From NCBI RefSeq assembly GCF_014203395.1, contig NZ_JACHIW010000001.1, positions 3,083,501 through 3,147,500 of the forward strand: a DNA stretch of 64,000 bases. The letters are read 5' to 3'. The translations under genes were made by a program, and so were the position numbers. The notes beneath the pieces are model-generated. The model saw nothing but the letters and a program-made list of their open reading frames with translations, ran no database searches and was not told the origin of the DNA. The stretch is from Saccharopolyspora phatthalungensis (GTDB lineage: Bacteria > Actinomycetota > Actinomycetes > Mycobacteriales > Pseudonocardiaceae). Below, one piece after another: positions 1-8,125 of the stretch (within the stretch, counting starts at the first letter, position 1; every line of letters begins with the position of its first letter).

Positions 1-547
1 GGTGGCGCGCAGCGAGCGCGGCGCCCCCGGCGTTGTCGATCAGCACGGTGTCGGCGTCGAGGTTGCCCGGCGGCCGGTCCAAGAACACCACCGGTGTTCC
101 GGAGTTGATCTCGTGTGCGATGTAACCGTGGCTGTGACCGGCGGGAACGACGAGCAGGCCATCGACTCGCCGGGCGCAGAACTCCAGGACCAGCTCGCGT
201 TCCCGTGCGGGGTCCTCATCGGACGAACCAGTCAGCACGTGTTTCCCCTGCACCCGCGCGACTTCCTCGACCGCGCGGGTCAACACCGAATAGAACGGGT
301 TCGCCAGATCGCCCAGGACCAAGCCGAGTGTGCCGGTGCCGGTGCCTCGACGAAGGTTGCGGGCGCTGAGGTTGCAGCGGAAACCGAGTTGGTCGATGGC
401 AGTCAGCACCCTCTCTGCGGTTGCTGGGTGCACGCCGGTCTCGCCGTTGACGACCCGCGAAACGGTTTTGATGCTCACACCCGCGAGCCGCGCCACGTCG
501 TTCATCGTGGCGCGACGTACGTTCCGAAATTCGGACAACGTTGTCAT
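1..547 (-). CDS. LacI-family transcriptional regulator (C-terminus beyond window)
   Basis: The N-terminal half of a LacI/GalR repressor, read from 547 towards the window edge. Visible are a LacI helix-turn-helix (MNDVARLAGVSIKTVSRVVN, from about residue 15) and the start of the periplasmic-binding-protein-like sensor domain (LGLVLGDLANPFYSVL, then VDGLLVVPAG). The gene runs off the left edge after about 182 codons, roughly half the usual 330-350. An in-frame ATG at 505 is an alternative start. That start is attractive because a perfect 12-bp palindrome (534-545) overlaps the upstream ATG and would then lie in the 5' leader. LacI proteins usually control sugar uptake or catabolism; no target gene is visible here, so the ligand is unknown. 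Confidence 0.9.
   Translation of the reverse strand, partial: MTTLSEFRNVRRATMNDVARLAGVSIKTVSRVVNGETGVHPATAERVLTAIDQLGFRCNLSARNLRRGTGTGTLGLVLGDLANPFYSVLTRAVEEVARVQGKHVLTGSSDEDPARERELVLEFCARRVDGLLVVPAGHSHGYIAHEINSGTPVVFLDRPPGNLDADTVLIDNAGGAALAARH
534..545. promoter_or_regulatory. Palindromic operator-like site, probable autoregulation of the LacI gene
   Basis: GACAACGTTGTC is a perfect 12-bp palindrome with the central CG typical of LacI-family operators. It overlaps the first possible start codon of the adjacent LacI-type gene. The position suggests autoregulation; the assignment to this regulator is inference. Confidence 0.5.
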
Positions 548-677
548 CGCAATCGGAATTGCACCCCGGCGCGCCGGTGCCTGTCAATGGCACCTCCATC
601 TCGTGCGTGCACCTAAATCCGCACTGGCCGCTGATCGCCAACGCCGCCTGGCATCCCACCGCAGCACCCTGGCGGGA

Positions 678-820
678 GTGACAGAAAGGTTCCCATCCTC
701 GCACCGCGCCGCAGCCGGTCCTCCGCGCCGCGCCACGACACCGCTTGCCCGATCGGTGACAGGAAGGTTCCCATCCTGCGGTTTTGCAGGGGCAGAGTGA
801 CAGGAAAGTTCCCATGCTCG
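678..820. repeat. Three diverged copies of the GACAGGAAGGTTCCC dispersed repeat
   Basis: Three same-orientation copies begin at about 678, 756 and 797 (GTGACAGAAAGGTTCCCAT, GTGACAGGAAGGTTCCCAT, GTGACAGGAAAGTTCCCAT). Spacing is irregular (78 and 41 bp), and all three have CCAT where most other copies in the window have CCTT. They lie upstream of the LacI gene. This is the most diverged cluster of the family also seen at 6626, 13483 and 28028. Confidence 0.75.
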
Positions 821-1622
821 CGTCGGCGTCGGGGTTTCGGCGGCGATCTTGTCGATTTAGGTGGTCGGTCAAGCCGTCAAACGTTGGAATGAAAGACAGC
901 TGAATGGCGGGTCTTGGTGCCGCAATCAGACATGGGTGGAGAATTTGAATTGACCTGAATGGCGTCTGGTAGGGCGGTGAACCGGTGTGGCTTGGCAAGG
1001 TTGTCCCGTAACGCGGAGCCGACGAAGCCCCGATGCTTGTCCAATAGGACCCTGCCGCGTTTGTTGGGCAGCGCGATTGTTGCGGGTGGACTGTTGACGG
1101 TGGCATCGGATCGGCGGGAACGGAAACTCGTCGCCGAGGCGGTCCGTCGCTCATATCCGTGGGTGTAGCAGCACTACGTTGAGCGGGCCCTGGGCGCCTG
1201 CCACGTCAGGCCGATCTCCGGAGGCCGGAGGACTTCTTCGTTCAAAAGCACTCCATCGGGCCGAGCCTGGTTACGGTTTCCGCAGGTGGGGGTGTTCAGC
1301 GGGGAAATTTCGAGTTGCGGGCAGAGCATCCTCGCCTCGTTCTACGCGGCCGAGTCGCCGGTGGCTGCGCACACCGCCACGCGTTCAACGCCGTGCAGAA
1401 CCGAAGACTGCGGCTAGGCGGCTGGGCGCACTGATCGAGCACCTCCAGGCCAGCCACGGCTGCGACCTGCCGGAGATCATCACTCCCCCGATCATCGGCG
1501 GCAATGCCGCCTACTTGCCCTGGGCTGAGGACCAGACCCGTGTCCGGTGGACCGGGATCGGTGTGAGCGGCGACACCCGGCAGACTCGCAGGGGGTGCCG
1601 TTGGAACGGAAGTGGGTGTGAC
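821..1622. other. Region without a recognisable gene
   Basis: About 800 bp with no convincing coding signal. Short open frames exist (for example 959-1168 and a frame running 1179-1622 into the DUF3817 gene), but their translations match no family I recognise and start signals are poor. The segment encoding EHLQASHGCDLPEIITPP (about 1438-1490) looks somewhat protein-like and could be a gene remnant. Confidence 0.4.
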
Positions 1623-1982
1623 GTGCCGCGTACGTATGCCGGGTGGTTTCGGGCAGTGGCGATCGCTGAGGCGGTCTCGTGGGTCGGTCTGCTGGTGGCG
1701 ATGGCGTTCAAGTACGGCCTGCAGCAGCCGCTCGGCGTGACGGTCATGGGCTGGATCCACGGGCTGGTCTTCACCGCCTACGTGGTGACCTGCCTCGTCG
1801 TGTTCAGTCCGCTGCGCTGGCGGTTCGCGGTGCTGGTGCTGGCGCTGGTGGCGTCGATCCCGCCGCTGGCGTCGGTGTGGTTCGAGCGCTGGGCCAACCG
1901 GCGCGAGCTGCTGACCGAGTCGGACTCCGGCGAGCCGACGTTCTGGGGCCGCGTCCGCTATGTTCTGCGCGAGTTGAACTGA
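1623..1982 (+). CDS. DUF3817-family integral membrane protein
   Basis: A 119-residue protein with three hydrophobic segments (AIAEAVSWVGLLVAMAFKY, VMGWIHGLVFTAYVVTCLVV, FAVLVLALVASIPPLASVWF). It fits the small DUF3817 membrane family in length, in the early GLLVAMAFKY stretch and in the conserved GWIHG. GTG 1623 is chosen because the open frame upstream has no family resemblance and family members start just before the first membrane segment. The biochemical function of the family is unknown. It converges on the MarR gene, with one base between the stop codons. Confidence 0.8.
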   Translation: MPRTYAGWFRAVAIAEAVSWVGLLVAMAFKYGLQQPLGVTVMGWIHGLVFTAYVVTCLVVFSPLRWRFAVLVLALVASIPPLASVWFERWANRRELLTESDSGEPTFWGRVRYVLRELN

Positions 1983-1983
1983 C

Positions 1984-2484
1984 TCAGAAGTCGCCGGCCG
2001 CGTGCCGCACCTTGCCGAGCAGCTCGGTCAGCTGCTGGGTCTGGCGCTCGGTAATGCCGCGCAGCCCGAAGTCGACCTCGATGACCGACTCAGTCGCCTT
2101 CTTCATCAGGTCGCGACCGTCCTCGGTGATCTCCACCAGGGTGGTGCGGCGGTCCGTGGGGTGCGGCAGCCGCCGCACCAGGCCGTCCTGCTCCAGCCGG
2201 TCGACGATGTTGGTGACGCTGGTCGGGTGCAGCTGGAGCCGGTCGCCCATCACGCGCATCGGGAGGCTGCCGCGCCGGGAGAAGGCCAGCAGCACCAGCG
2301 CCTCGTAGCGGGCGAAGGTCAGGTTGTGCTGTCGCAACGCGTTGTCAACCGCCGATTGCAGGATCTGCTGGACCCGCATCACGCTCGTCACCGCGGCCAT
2401 CGTCGTCGACGGGCCCACCCGGTCGGCCCAGATCTCGGCCGCGCGAGCGATGGGGTCGAAGGGCAGTGGACTACGGGTGCTCAT
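1984..2484 (-). CDS. MarR-family transcriptional regulator
   Basis: A 166-residue protein with a winged helix-turn-helix typical of MarR: LTFARYEALVLLAFSRRGSL, then GDRLQLHPTSVTNIVDRLEQ (recognition helix) and the wing LPHPTDRRTTLVEITEDGR. Flanking helices would form the dimer interface. The ATG at 2484 follows a -10-like TAGCGT on the minus strand (2493-2498) with an 8-base gap, so the mRNA is probably leaderless. The neighbouring DUF3817 gene is convergent and the thiamine-binding gene is divergent, so the latter is a possible target. The ligand is unknown. Confidence 0.9.
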   Translation of the reverse strand: MSTRSPLPFDPIARAAEIWADRVGPSTTMAAVTSVMRVQQILQSAVDNALRQHNLTFARYEALVLLAFSRRGSLPMRVMGDRLQLHPTSVTNIVDRLEQDGLVRRLPHPTDRRTTLVEITEDGRDLMKKATESVIEVDFGLRGITERQTQQLTELLGKVRHAAGDF

Positions 2485-2627
2485 GGTGCTCGACGCTAGC
2501 AGCGGTAACCCGGTTGGTTCATGGCCGTGGTTGCTGCGATTTGTGAAATCTGCGAAGTCGCTTCGGTGTCGAGCATGATCGTGTCGGTCGGCGGATGTCG
2601 CCGCCGGACCGGATTGGAGGAGCAAAC

Positions 2628-2930
2628 GTGCTGGTGGCGTTCAGCGTGGCCCCGAGCGGGGCCGGGGACAGCGACAGTGTCAGCGAAGCGGTCGCGGCCG
2701 CGGTGAAGGTGGTGCGGGACTCCGGCTTGCCGCACGAGACGACCTCGATGTTCACCACGATCGAAGGGGAGTGGGACGAGGTGATGGATGTGGTGAAGCG
2801 CGCCACCGAGGCGGTATCGGCTAACGCACCGCGTACCAGCCTGGTGCTCAAGGCCGATATCCGCCCCGGGCACACTGACCAACTGCACGCGAAGGTGCGG
2901 CGAGTCGAGGAGCACCTGAGCGGGGAGTAG
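2628..2930 (+). CDS. Thiamine-binding protein, MTH1187/YkoF-like (DUF77)
   Basis: A 100-residue protein beginning [20 protein letters not shown], with the alternating strand-helix pattern of the MTH1187/YqgV family. Family features visible are FSVAP near the N-terminus, [20 protein letters not shown] in the middle and a C-terminal [12 protein letters not shown]. Family members bind thiamine or related compounds as oligomers; the physiological role is not settled. GTG 2628 is chosen because a strong ribosome-binding site, GGAGGAG, sits at 2616-2622. A hairpin terminator follows at 2952. Confidence 0.85.
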   Translation: MLVAFSVAPSGAGDSDSVSEAVAAAVKVVRDSGLPHETTSMFTTIEGEWDEVMDVVKRATEAVSANAPRTSLVLKADIRPGHTDQLHAKVRRVEEHLSGE

Positions 2931-2951
2931 GGGTGTTTCCGAACAGCCCAA

Positions 2952-2983
2952 GACCGGGGGCGGCCAGGAGGCCACCCCCGGTC
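2952..2983. terminator. Hairpin between convergent genes
   Basis: Inverted repeat with arms GACCGGGGG and CCCCCGGTC around a 14-base loop. It sits between the 3' ends of the thiamine-binding gene (+) and the small secreted protein gene (-). There is no strong T-tract, so it is probably a bidirectional stem-type terminator. Confidence 0.7.
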
Positions 2984-2997
2984 CGACAACCACCCCG

Positions 2998-3258
2998 TCA
3001 GCTCCCGGCCTTCGGGTGGTCCACGACCGGCGCGTTGACGCAGTTGTTGGCCTGCGGCGACAGGACCGGCACGACGACGCCGACCGCGGCGCCGACGTTG
3101 TTGCCGCACAGCTGCACCGGGGCAACGCTGGCGTTGTTGTCGTCAACCAAGTTGATGCCTTCGTTGCTGGCGCTGTCCGCGAACGCGGCGGTGCCGAGGG
3201 TGATAACGCCGAGGGCGGCGGCACCGGTGACACCGGCAACACGGGTTGCAATACGCAC
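2998..3258 (-). CDS. Small secreted protein, chaplin/rodlin-like
   Basis: An 86-residue protein with a Sec signal peptide (VRIATRVAGVTGAAALGVIT, predicted cleavage after TAAFA). The mature part is short and hydrophobic, with NNASVAPVQLCGNNV, VVVPVLSP and NNCVNAP. Two cysteines flank a valine-rich core, as in chaplin-like and other small cell-surface proteins of filamentous actinomycetes, but length and motif order do not match canonical chaplins exactly. GTG 3258 is chosen because GAGAGG lies 8 bases upstream; the longer frame to 3327 adds a proline-rich extension with no support. The surface role is inference. Confidence 0.7.
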   Translation of the reverse strand: MRIATRVAGVTGAAALGVITLGTAAFADSASNEGINLVDDNNASVAPVQLCGNNVGAAVGVVVPVLSPQANNCVNAPVVDHPKAGS

Positions 3259-3550
3259 TGTCTTGTACCTCTCGTTGGAACTACTGACTGGAGGTCCCCC
3301 AATCGGAGGTCCCGCAGCCCGCGACAAGACAACCGTCCCTCGCGGGCTCAGTTCCCCCTTCGGCGATCACGGTCGCTGGACCTTAGGGGTGAACGGACTA
3401 GGTCACCGGTTCAGGTGACTGGTGTTCACTTCTTCGATTTGATCAAGGGCCCTCGTCGGCGTGTCGACTCCGGTTAGTCGGGGTTCGCGGACCGCGAAAC
3501 ATGTACCGCCCAGCCACCACGCGATCGGTGGGACGTGTCAGGATGGAGAG

Positions 3551-4510
3551 GTGACGAGGCCGGATCCACGCCAGAACGCAGCAGCGATGTCCGCCGCGAT
3601 GGCGGGCGCAATCGACCTGTCGGCCCTGAAGAACCGGGCCGAAGCGACCGCTCGCGCCGCTCAGGCAAATGCCAACGGCGACGGCGGTGCCGCGTCGGCG
3701 GATGCCGCGGTCGTCGAGGTCACCGAGGCCACCTTCCAGAGCGAGGTGGTCGACAAGTCCATGCAGGTGCCCGTGGTCGTCGACCTGTGGGCGACCTGGT
3801 GCGGGCCGTGCAAGCAGCTTTCGCCGGTGCTAGAGCGGCTCGCCCGGGAAGGCAACGGCGCCTGGGTGCTGGCCAAGGTCGATGTCGACGCAAACCCGCG
3901 GATCGCGCAGCTGTTCCAGGTGCAGTCGGTGCCCACGGTGATCGCCATCGCCGGCGGGCAGCCGGTAGACGCCTTCGCCGGTGCCCAGCCGGAACCGCAG
4001 ATTAGGCAGTGGATCGATTCGTTGCTCAACGCCCTGCGCGACCAGCTGCCCGGCATCAGGGCCGCCGAGGAAGGCGCCGAGCCCGCTGCCGAGGAGCCCG
4101 AGGACCCGCGGTTCACCGCCGCCGAAGACGCGTTGGAGCGCGGTGACTACGCCGCCGCCGAGGCCGCCTACCAGCAGATCCTCGACAGCGAGCCGAACAA
4201 CGAGCAGGCCAAAGCCGCGCTCGCGCAGGTCCGCTTCACTGCTCGTGCAGAGCAGGCCGACCCGGCCGCGATCGAGCGTGCCGACGCCGCTCCGGAGGAC
4301 ATCGACGCGCAGCTCGCCGCCGCCGACGCCGAAGTGGCCATCGGCCGGGTCCCCCAGGGTTTCGACCGCCTGATCCGCGCGATCAAGCGCACCTCCGGCG
4401 ACGACCGGGACCGGATTCGACGCCATCTGATCGAGATGTTCGAGGTCTTCGCCGACGGCGACGAGCGGGTCGCGGTGGCTCGCCGGGCGCTGGCCAGCGC
4501 CCTGTTCTGA
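3551..4510 (+). CDS. Thioredoxin-fold, TPR-containing protein (CnoX/YbbN-like)
   Basis: A 319-residue protein. After an Ala-rich N-terminal stretch comes a thioredoxin domain (about residues 54-160) with an intact WCGPC redox motif at 83-87 and the cis-proline loop QSVPT. A helical repeat tail (about 185-319) contains TPR-like units ([40 protein letters not shown]). This is the layout of the co-chaperone CnoX/YbbN, which protects oxidised proteins, although many members lack the CXXC retained here. GTG 3551 gives the expected N-terminus; a CAGGAT -10-like box 6 bases upstream suggests a leaderless message. Confidence 0.88.
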   Translation: MTRPDPRQNAAAMSAAMAGAIDLSALKNRAEATARAAQANANGDGGAASADAAVVEVTEATFQSEVVDKSMQVPVVVDLWATWCGPCKQLSPVLERLAREGNGAWVLAKVDVDANPRIAQLFQVQSVPTVIAIAGGQPVDAFAGAQPEPQIRQWIDSLLNALRDQLPGIRAAEEGAEPAAEEPEDPRFTAAEDALERGDYAAAEAAYQQILDSEPNNEQAKAALAQVRFTARAEQADPAAIERADAAPEDIDAQLAAADAEVAIGRVPQGFDRLIRAIKRTSGDDRDRIRRHLIEMFEVFADGDERVAVARRALASALF

Positions 4511-4511
4511 G

Positions 4512-5010
4512 CTAGTCGAGCAGCCGGTCGCGCAAGGCGATCAGACCCGTCTCGGGGAGGCCACCCGAGCGCAGGTACGCAGCCATGTCGTGCGAGCCCA
4601 CGATGTCGCCGATGAGGTCGTGCGCGGTCGTGCCGTTATCGGCGATGATTCGCTCGATCGCCGGGGTGTCCTCGCCCCGGCCCGCCCGAGCGCACAGTTC
4701 GGCGCGGCGAAGGTGGCTGAGGGCGTGGTCTGCGGCGATGTCGGCCGTGGCGACGCCGACCAGGGCAAGCAGGACCAGCACGATCAGGCCGGTGCGGTCC
4801 CGGCCGCCGCCGCAGTGCACCAGCACACCACCCGGCTCGGCCTGCGCGATTGCGCTGCACACGGCGGCGGTGCGCTGCGGGAACCGGTTGAGAAACGCCT
4901 GGTAGTACAGCGGAGTGCAGGAAATGCCGCCGCCCCACCGCGCCCAGAACTCGGTGTCGGAAAAACCGGCCGCGGTGCAGTCCCTCGGACGACACCGCGG
5001 TTCGCCGTCA
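4512..5010 (-). pseudogene. Protein-tyrosine phosphatase remnant, 5'-truncated
   Basis: The reading frame preserves the C-terminal part of a Tyr_phosphatase_3-type enzyme: YYQAFLNRFPQRTAAVCSAI, the P-loop HCGGGRDRTG (C-x5-R signature) and a helical tail ending ALRDRLLD. It opens directly after an in-frame TGA at about 5014, and no ATG, GTG or TTG precedes the catalytic motif except an ATG just before SAIAQAEPGG. Family enzymes are about 250 residues, so roughly the first third is missing, cut at the 3' end of the neighbouring metallopeptidase gene. I read it as a truncated pseudogene. A short translated product from 4862 is possible but would lack the fold's N-terminal half. Confidence 0.75.
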
Positions 5011-5012
5011 GC

Positions 5013-6491
5013 TCACGCGCCGTACTTGGTGCTGCACGGAGCTAATCCCTCCTGCACACCGATCCGGAAGGCTTCCACCCGAGCGAACCCGACGGGCACC
5101 TGGTCGCCGTTGACGTTCGCGGCGATCAGGCTTTTCTCGCCGAGCAACGCGGACACCCCCTCATCGATGTCGTCCGGCACGATCCGCAGGTTGCCGACCG
5201 GGTTGCGTTGGCCGATCGGGTCCTCCACGAGCAGGCCGCTCCAAGCGCCGACCATGCAGGCAGTGCGCAGCCCGGTTTGCTCGTCGTCCAGTGGCAGGCC
5301 CGCAGCCTTCTGCACCGCCAGCGCATACCTGGATGCCACCTGGGCGTATGCGGCGAAATCGCCGTAGCCGGTGGCCGCCGCGTCCTTGTTCGGCGGCCGG
5401 GCGATCTTCTGCAAGGCGGACATGTCTAACGAGATGGTGTTCGTGTTCGGGCAGTACGAAGCCGGCGAAGTGGGCCGCTGGCTGCCGCACCCCTTGGGCT
5501 CCGTGACGATCTTGGGTGGCTCCGCGCCGGTGTCGCGGAAGACCGCGCGCAGGCTCTTCTCCACCGCATCGAGACTTTGCTGGTCCACCGGGAGGTCGGT
5601 GTCCGCCTTCTGGATGGGTTTCCAGGCCTGGAACAGCGTGGTGCGATTCTGGACGTCGTTGAAATCCATCTTGGCGCAACGCTGCGGGCCTTCGCTGAAG
5701 CCGTACTGGAACGCCGTGACCCGGTCGAAGGCACTGCCGTGCGCGTTTCCGTCCCGGAAGTCGGAATCGCCGGGCGAGTCCCGGATGAAGTTCAGCACCC
5801 CCATGACCTCATTGAGGCCCTGCCCGGTGGAAACCCGGAAGTACTCCGAGGAACCCTCGGCGACGTGGCGGAAATACGCGCCGGCGAAGCAGTCCGCCTG
5901 CTGCTCCAGCACGATCACCTGGTCGTTCGAAGTGACCGTGCCCGCGCGGTGCTGCACGGCGTGCCCCATCTCGTGCGCGAGCACCGTCACCACGGCCATT
6001 GGCCCGAAACTGTTGTTGAGCTGCGGGAGCAGGGTGCCGCGGTCCCACGCTACGAAGTCCTCCGATGAGCAGTAGAAGGCGTTGACCACGCCCGCGGTGT
6101 TCTCCCTGCACAGCTGGACGCCCGGGCCCGCCGAGTCGTAGGAGACCAGCCGCTTGACCGGCTCGAACCGCTTGCCCGGGAATGCCTTTGGGAAGGTCGC
6201 GGTCCAGTAGGCGTCGATATCGGCGACCGCGTTGCGCGCGAGCTTGTCCATCGCACCGTTGTCCGTGCCCTCGACCTTCAGGGGCGACTCCGGCGCGCCC
6301 TCCTTCGGGCCGCTCGGGCCGTTGGCGGCGGGCAGCCCCGCCACATCAGTGGTCGAGTAGCCGCCGAGCGTCGTGGGGATGCCGCTGATCGCTCGCGAAC
6401 ACCCGCCGACCAGCGCGGCGCACGCGAGCACGGAGACCACGGTGCTGAGGATCCGCTTGCGCCGTCGGCTTGTTCTCGATACCGGTACCAC
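5013..6491 (-). CDS. Neutral zinc metallopeptidase, putative lipoprotein
   Basis: A 492-residue protein of the YpfJ-type putative neutral zinc metallopeptidase family (PF04228-like). It has a basic N-terminus, a hydrophobic helix and a lipobox (ALVGGC), so it is probably lipid-anchored outside the membrane. The catalytic HEMGH follows VVTVLAH, and further conserved blocks are LEQQADCFAGAYF and HGSAFDRVTAFQYGF. GTG 6491 places the lipobox at a normal distance. The paralogue at 6779 lies just upstream in the same direction, with a three-copy 40-bp repeat between them. The substrate is unknown. Confidence 0.88.
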   Translation of the reverse strand: MVPVSRTSRRRKRILSTVVSVLACAALVGGCSRAISGIPTTLGGYSTTDVAGLPAANGPSGPKEGAPESPLKVEGTDNGAMDKLARNAVADIDAYWTATFPKAFPGKRFEPVKRLVSYDSAGPGVQLCRENTAGVVNAFYCSSEDFVAWDRGTLLPQLNNSFGPMAVVTVLAHEMGHAVQHRAGTVTSNDQVIVLEQQADCFAGAYFRHVAEGSSEYFRVSTGQGLNEVMGVLNFIRDSPGDSDFRDGNAHGSAFDRVTAFQYGFSEGPQRCAKMDFNDVQNRTTLFQAWKPIQKADTDLPVDQQSLDAVEKSLRAVFRDTGAEPPKIVTEPKGCGSQRPTSPASYCPNTNTISLDMSALQKIARPPNKDAAATGYGDFAAYAQVASRYALAVQKAAGLPLDDEQTGLRTACMVGAWSGLLVEDPIGQRNPVGNLRIVPDDIDEGVSALLGEKSLIAANVNGDQVPVGFARVEAFRIGVQEGLAPCSTKYGA

Positions 6492-6625
6492 TGACGTGCC
6501 CCATCCTGCTGGCCGAAGTCCTGCTGCCGCCGCCGAGCCGGTCCCTGCGCGGCCCGGTGCCCGAAGCAGCCTATCTGCTACTGATCGACTCCACGGGCGA
6601 TCTCGACCGATCCCTGGTTCTCCCG

Positions 6626-6745
6626 ATGACAGGAAGGTTCCCTTGCTTGCGTTTGGCGGGGTGTGGTGGCAGGAAGGTTCCCTTGCTTGCGTTTGGCGGG
6701 GTGTGGTGGCAGGAAGGTTCCCTTGCTTCGGTCGCGCGGGAGCAT
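6626..6745. repeat. Three-copy 40-bp tandem array of the GACAGGAAGGTTCCC family
   Basis: Three direct copies with an exact 40-bp period; the core AGGAAGGTTCCCTTGCTT begins at 6631, 6671 and 6711. The 40-bp spacer content (TTTGGCGGGGTGTGG) differs from that of the 28028 array while the core is identical. The array lies in the intergenic space between two co-oriented metallopeptidase genes. All reading frames through it are open only because of the repeat. Confidence 0.9.
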
Positions 6746-6778
6746 CCGGCGCGGGTGGTTTGTGATGCGTGTTTCTGG

Positions 6779-8038
6779 TTAGCCGCATGCCGGCGCGCCG
6801 CCGACCGCGCCGGTGCGGAAGGCCGCGACCCGGTCGAATCCAGTCAGCGAATTCGTGCCGTGCGCATCGCGGGAGACGGCGTCGGATTCGAGCACGATCT
6901 CAAGGGCCTCATCGAGATCGCCCGGCGACAACGCCGGTTGTGCGGCCGTGTACGCGCCGGTGAGGCAGGCGATCTGCTTGCCCGCTTCGGCTCCGGTGGT
7001 GGGTCGGCCCATCTCGGTCAGGGCCGCCAGCGCGAACCGGGAAACGAGCAGGGTGGTAACGGCTTGGTCGCCGATGCTGCGGTACGGCTCGGAGAGCGCT
7101 GCGCGGTCCACGACAACTGTCGGAGGCTGCGCGCAGAACGCGGCGGGGCCGCTCGCTTCCGGGCATCCGGGAGCGGCGCGGACGACCGGCGGGGTCCACT
7201 GCCCGCCGCGCCGCGCGACGAGATCGCGGAAGTAGGCGGACACGTGGTCGGTGCGCATGGCATCGTCCAGCGGCATGTTGGGATTGTCGGGCGCCGGTGC
7301 GGCCAGCGATTTTCCGGTCACGTCCGCGCATCGTCGCGGTCCTTCGACGAAACCGCTCTGGAAAGCCGAGATGCGATCGAAAGCGGTGCCGTGCGCATCA
7401 GTGTCCTTCGTGCGGTTGGGGCTCACCGGGTCGCGGAAGACGGTGAGCGCGCGCATTGCGCTGTCCAGTTGTTCGGGGCTGATGTGCAGGTGCTCGGAAT
7501 GGCCGTCGACGACCCAGCTGATGAACGACCCCGAGTAGCAGTCGGCCATGTGTTCAAGACGCACGGCACCGCCACTGGCGTCCATTCCGGCGCGCTGTTG
7601 CACCGCGTGTCCGATCTCGTGCGCAAGCACGACTGCGACCGACGCGTCCCCGTAGTGCTCACGCAGGACGGGTAGCAGCGCTGAGCGGTCCCAAGCAATG
7701 GCATCGACAGTGGCGCAGTAATACGCGTTGCCTTCGATGTCGTGCACATCGCCCGCACAAGGTGGCGGGGCGCCGGTGCCATTGGCATCGACAGAGAAGA
7801 ACCCGCCGTCGAGGTCCCGCCACGGCGCGCCGAACGTCGCCGGGAACTGCATGGCCCAGTACTTCTGCGCGTCAGTGACGACTGTCGCGGCGAGGCGGTC
7901 GGTCTCGCCTTGGTCAGTGCCGTGTACGAACGACGGGTCGACGGTGTGATCAGCCACACGAGCCGGTTCCGGTGGCGCCGACGTGCAAGCACCAGCGCAG
8001 AGCATGATCACCAACGCCACCAGTCCAAGCATGCGCAC
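6779..8038 (-). CDS. Neutral zinc metallopeptidase paralogue, putative lipoprotein
   Basis: A 419-residue paralogue of the 5013-6491 product with a lipobox (LCAGAC) after a short membrane segment. Shared blocks are a metal-binding HEIGH in VVLAHEIGHAVQQRAGM, LEHMADCYSGSF in place of LEQQADCFAGAYF, and HGTAFDRISAFQSGF. The C-terminal half is diverged. GTG 8038 has GGGAAG nine bases upstream, and ATG 8032 is a near alternative. The gene is divergent from glgP, with 87 bp between starts. It probably acts at the cell surface; no substrate can be inferred. Confidence 0.88.
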   Translation of the reverse strand: MRMLGLVALVIMLCAGACTSAPPEPARVADHTVDPSFVHGTDQGETDRLAATVVTDAQKYWAMQFPATFGAPWRDLDGGFFSVDANGTGAPPPCAGDVHDIEGNAYYCATVDAIAWDRSALLPVLREHYGDASVAVVLAHEIGHAVQQRAGMDASGGAVRLEHMADCYSGSFISWVVDGHSEHLHISPEQLDSAMRALTVFRDPVSPNRTKDTDAHGTAFDRISAFQSGFVEGPRRCADVTGKSLAAPAPDNPNMPLDDAMRTDHVSAYFRDLVARRGGQWTPPVVRAAPGCPEASGPAAFCAQPPTVVVDRAALSEPYRSIGDQAVTTLLVSRFALAALTEMGRPTTGAEAGKQIACLTGAYTAAQPALSPGDLDEALEIVLESDAVSRDAHGTNSLTGFDRVAAFRTGAVGGAPACG

Positions 8039-8125
8039 GTTGCCAAGCTTCCCATCGGTGGCGGGGTGCCAGCGGGACTGGTACGTCCGCACGCACCGGG
8101 CCGGTCCGAGATATGGTCCGCTGCT

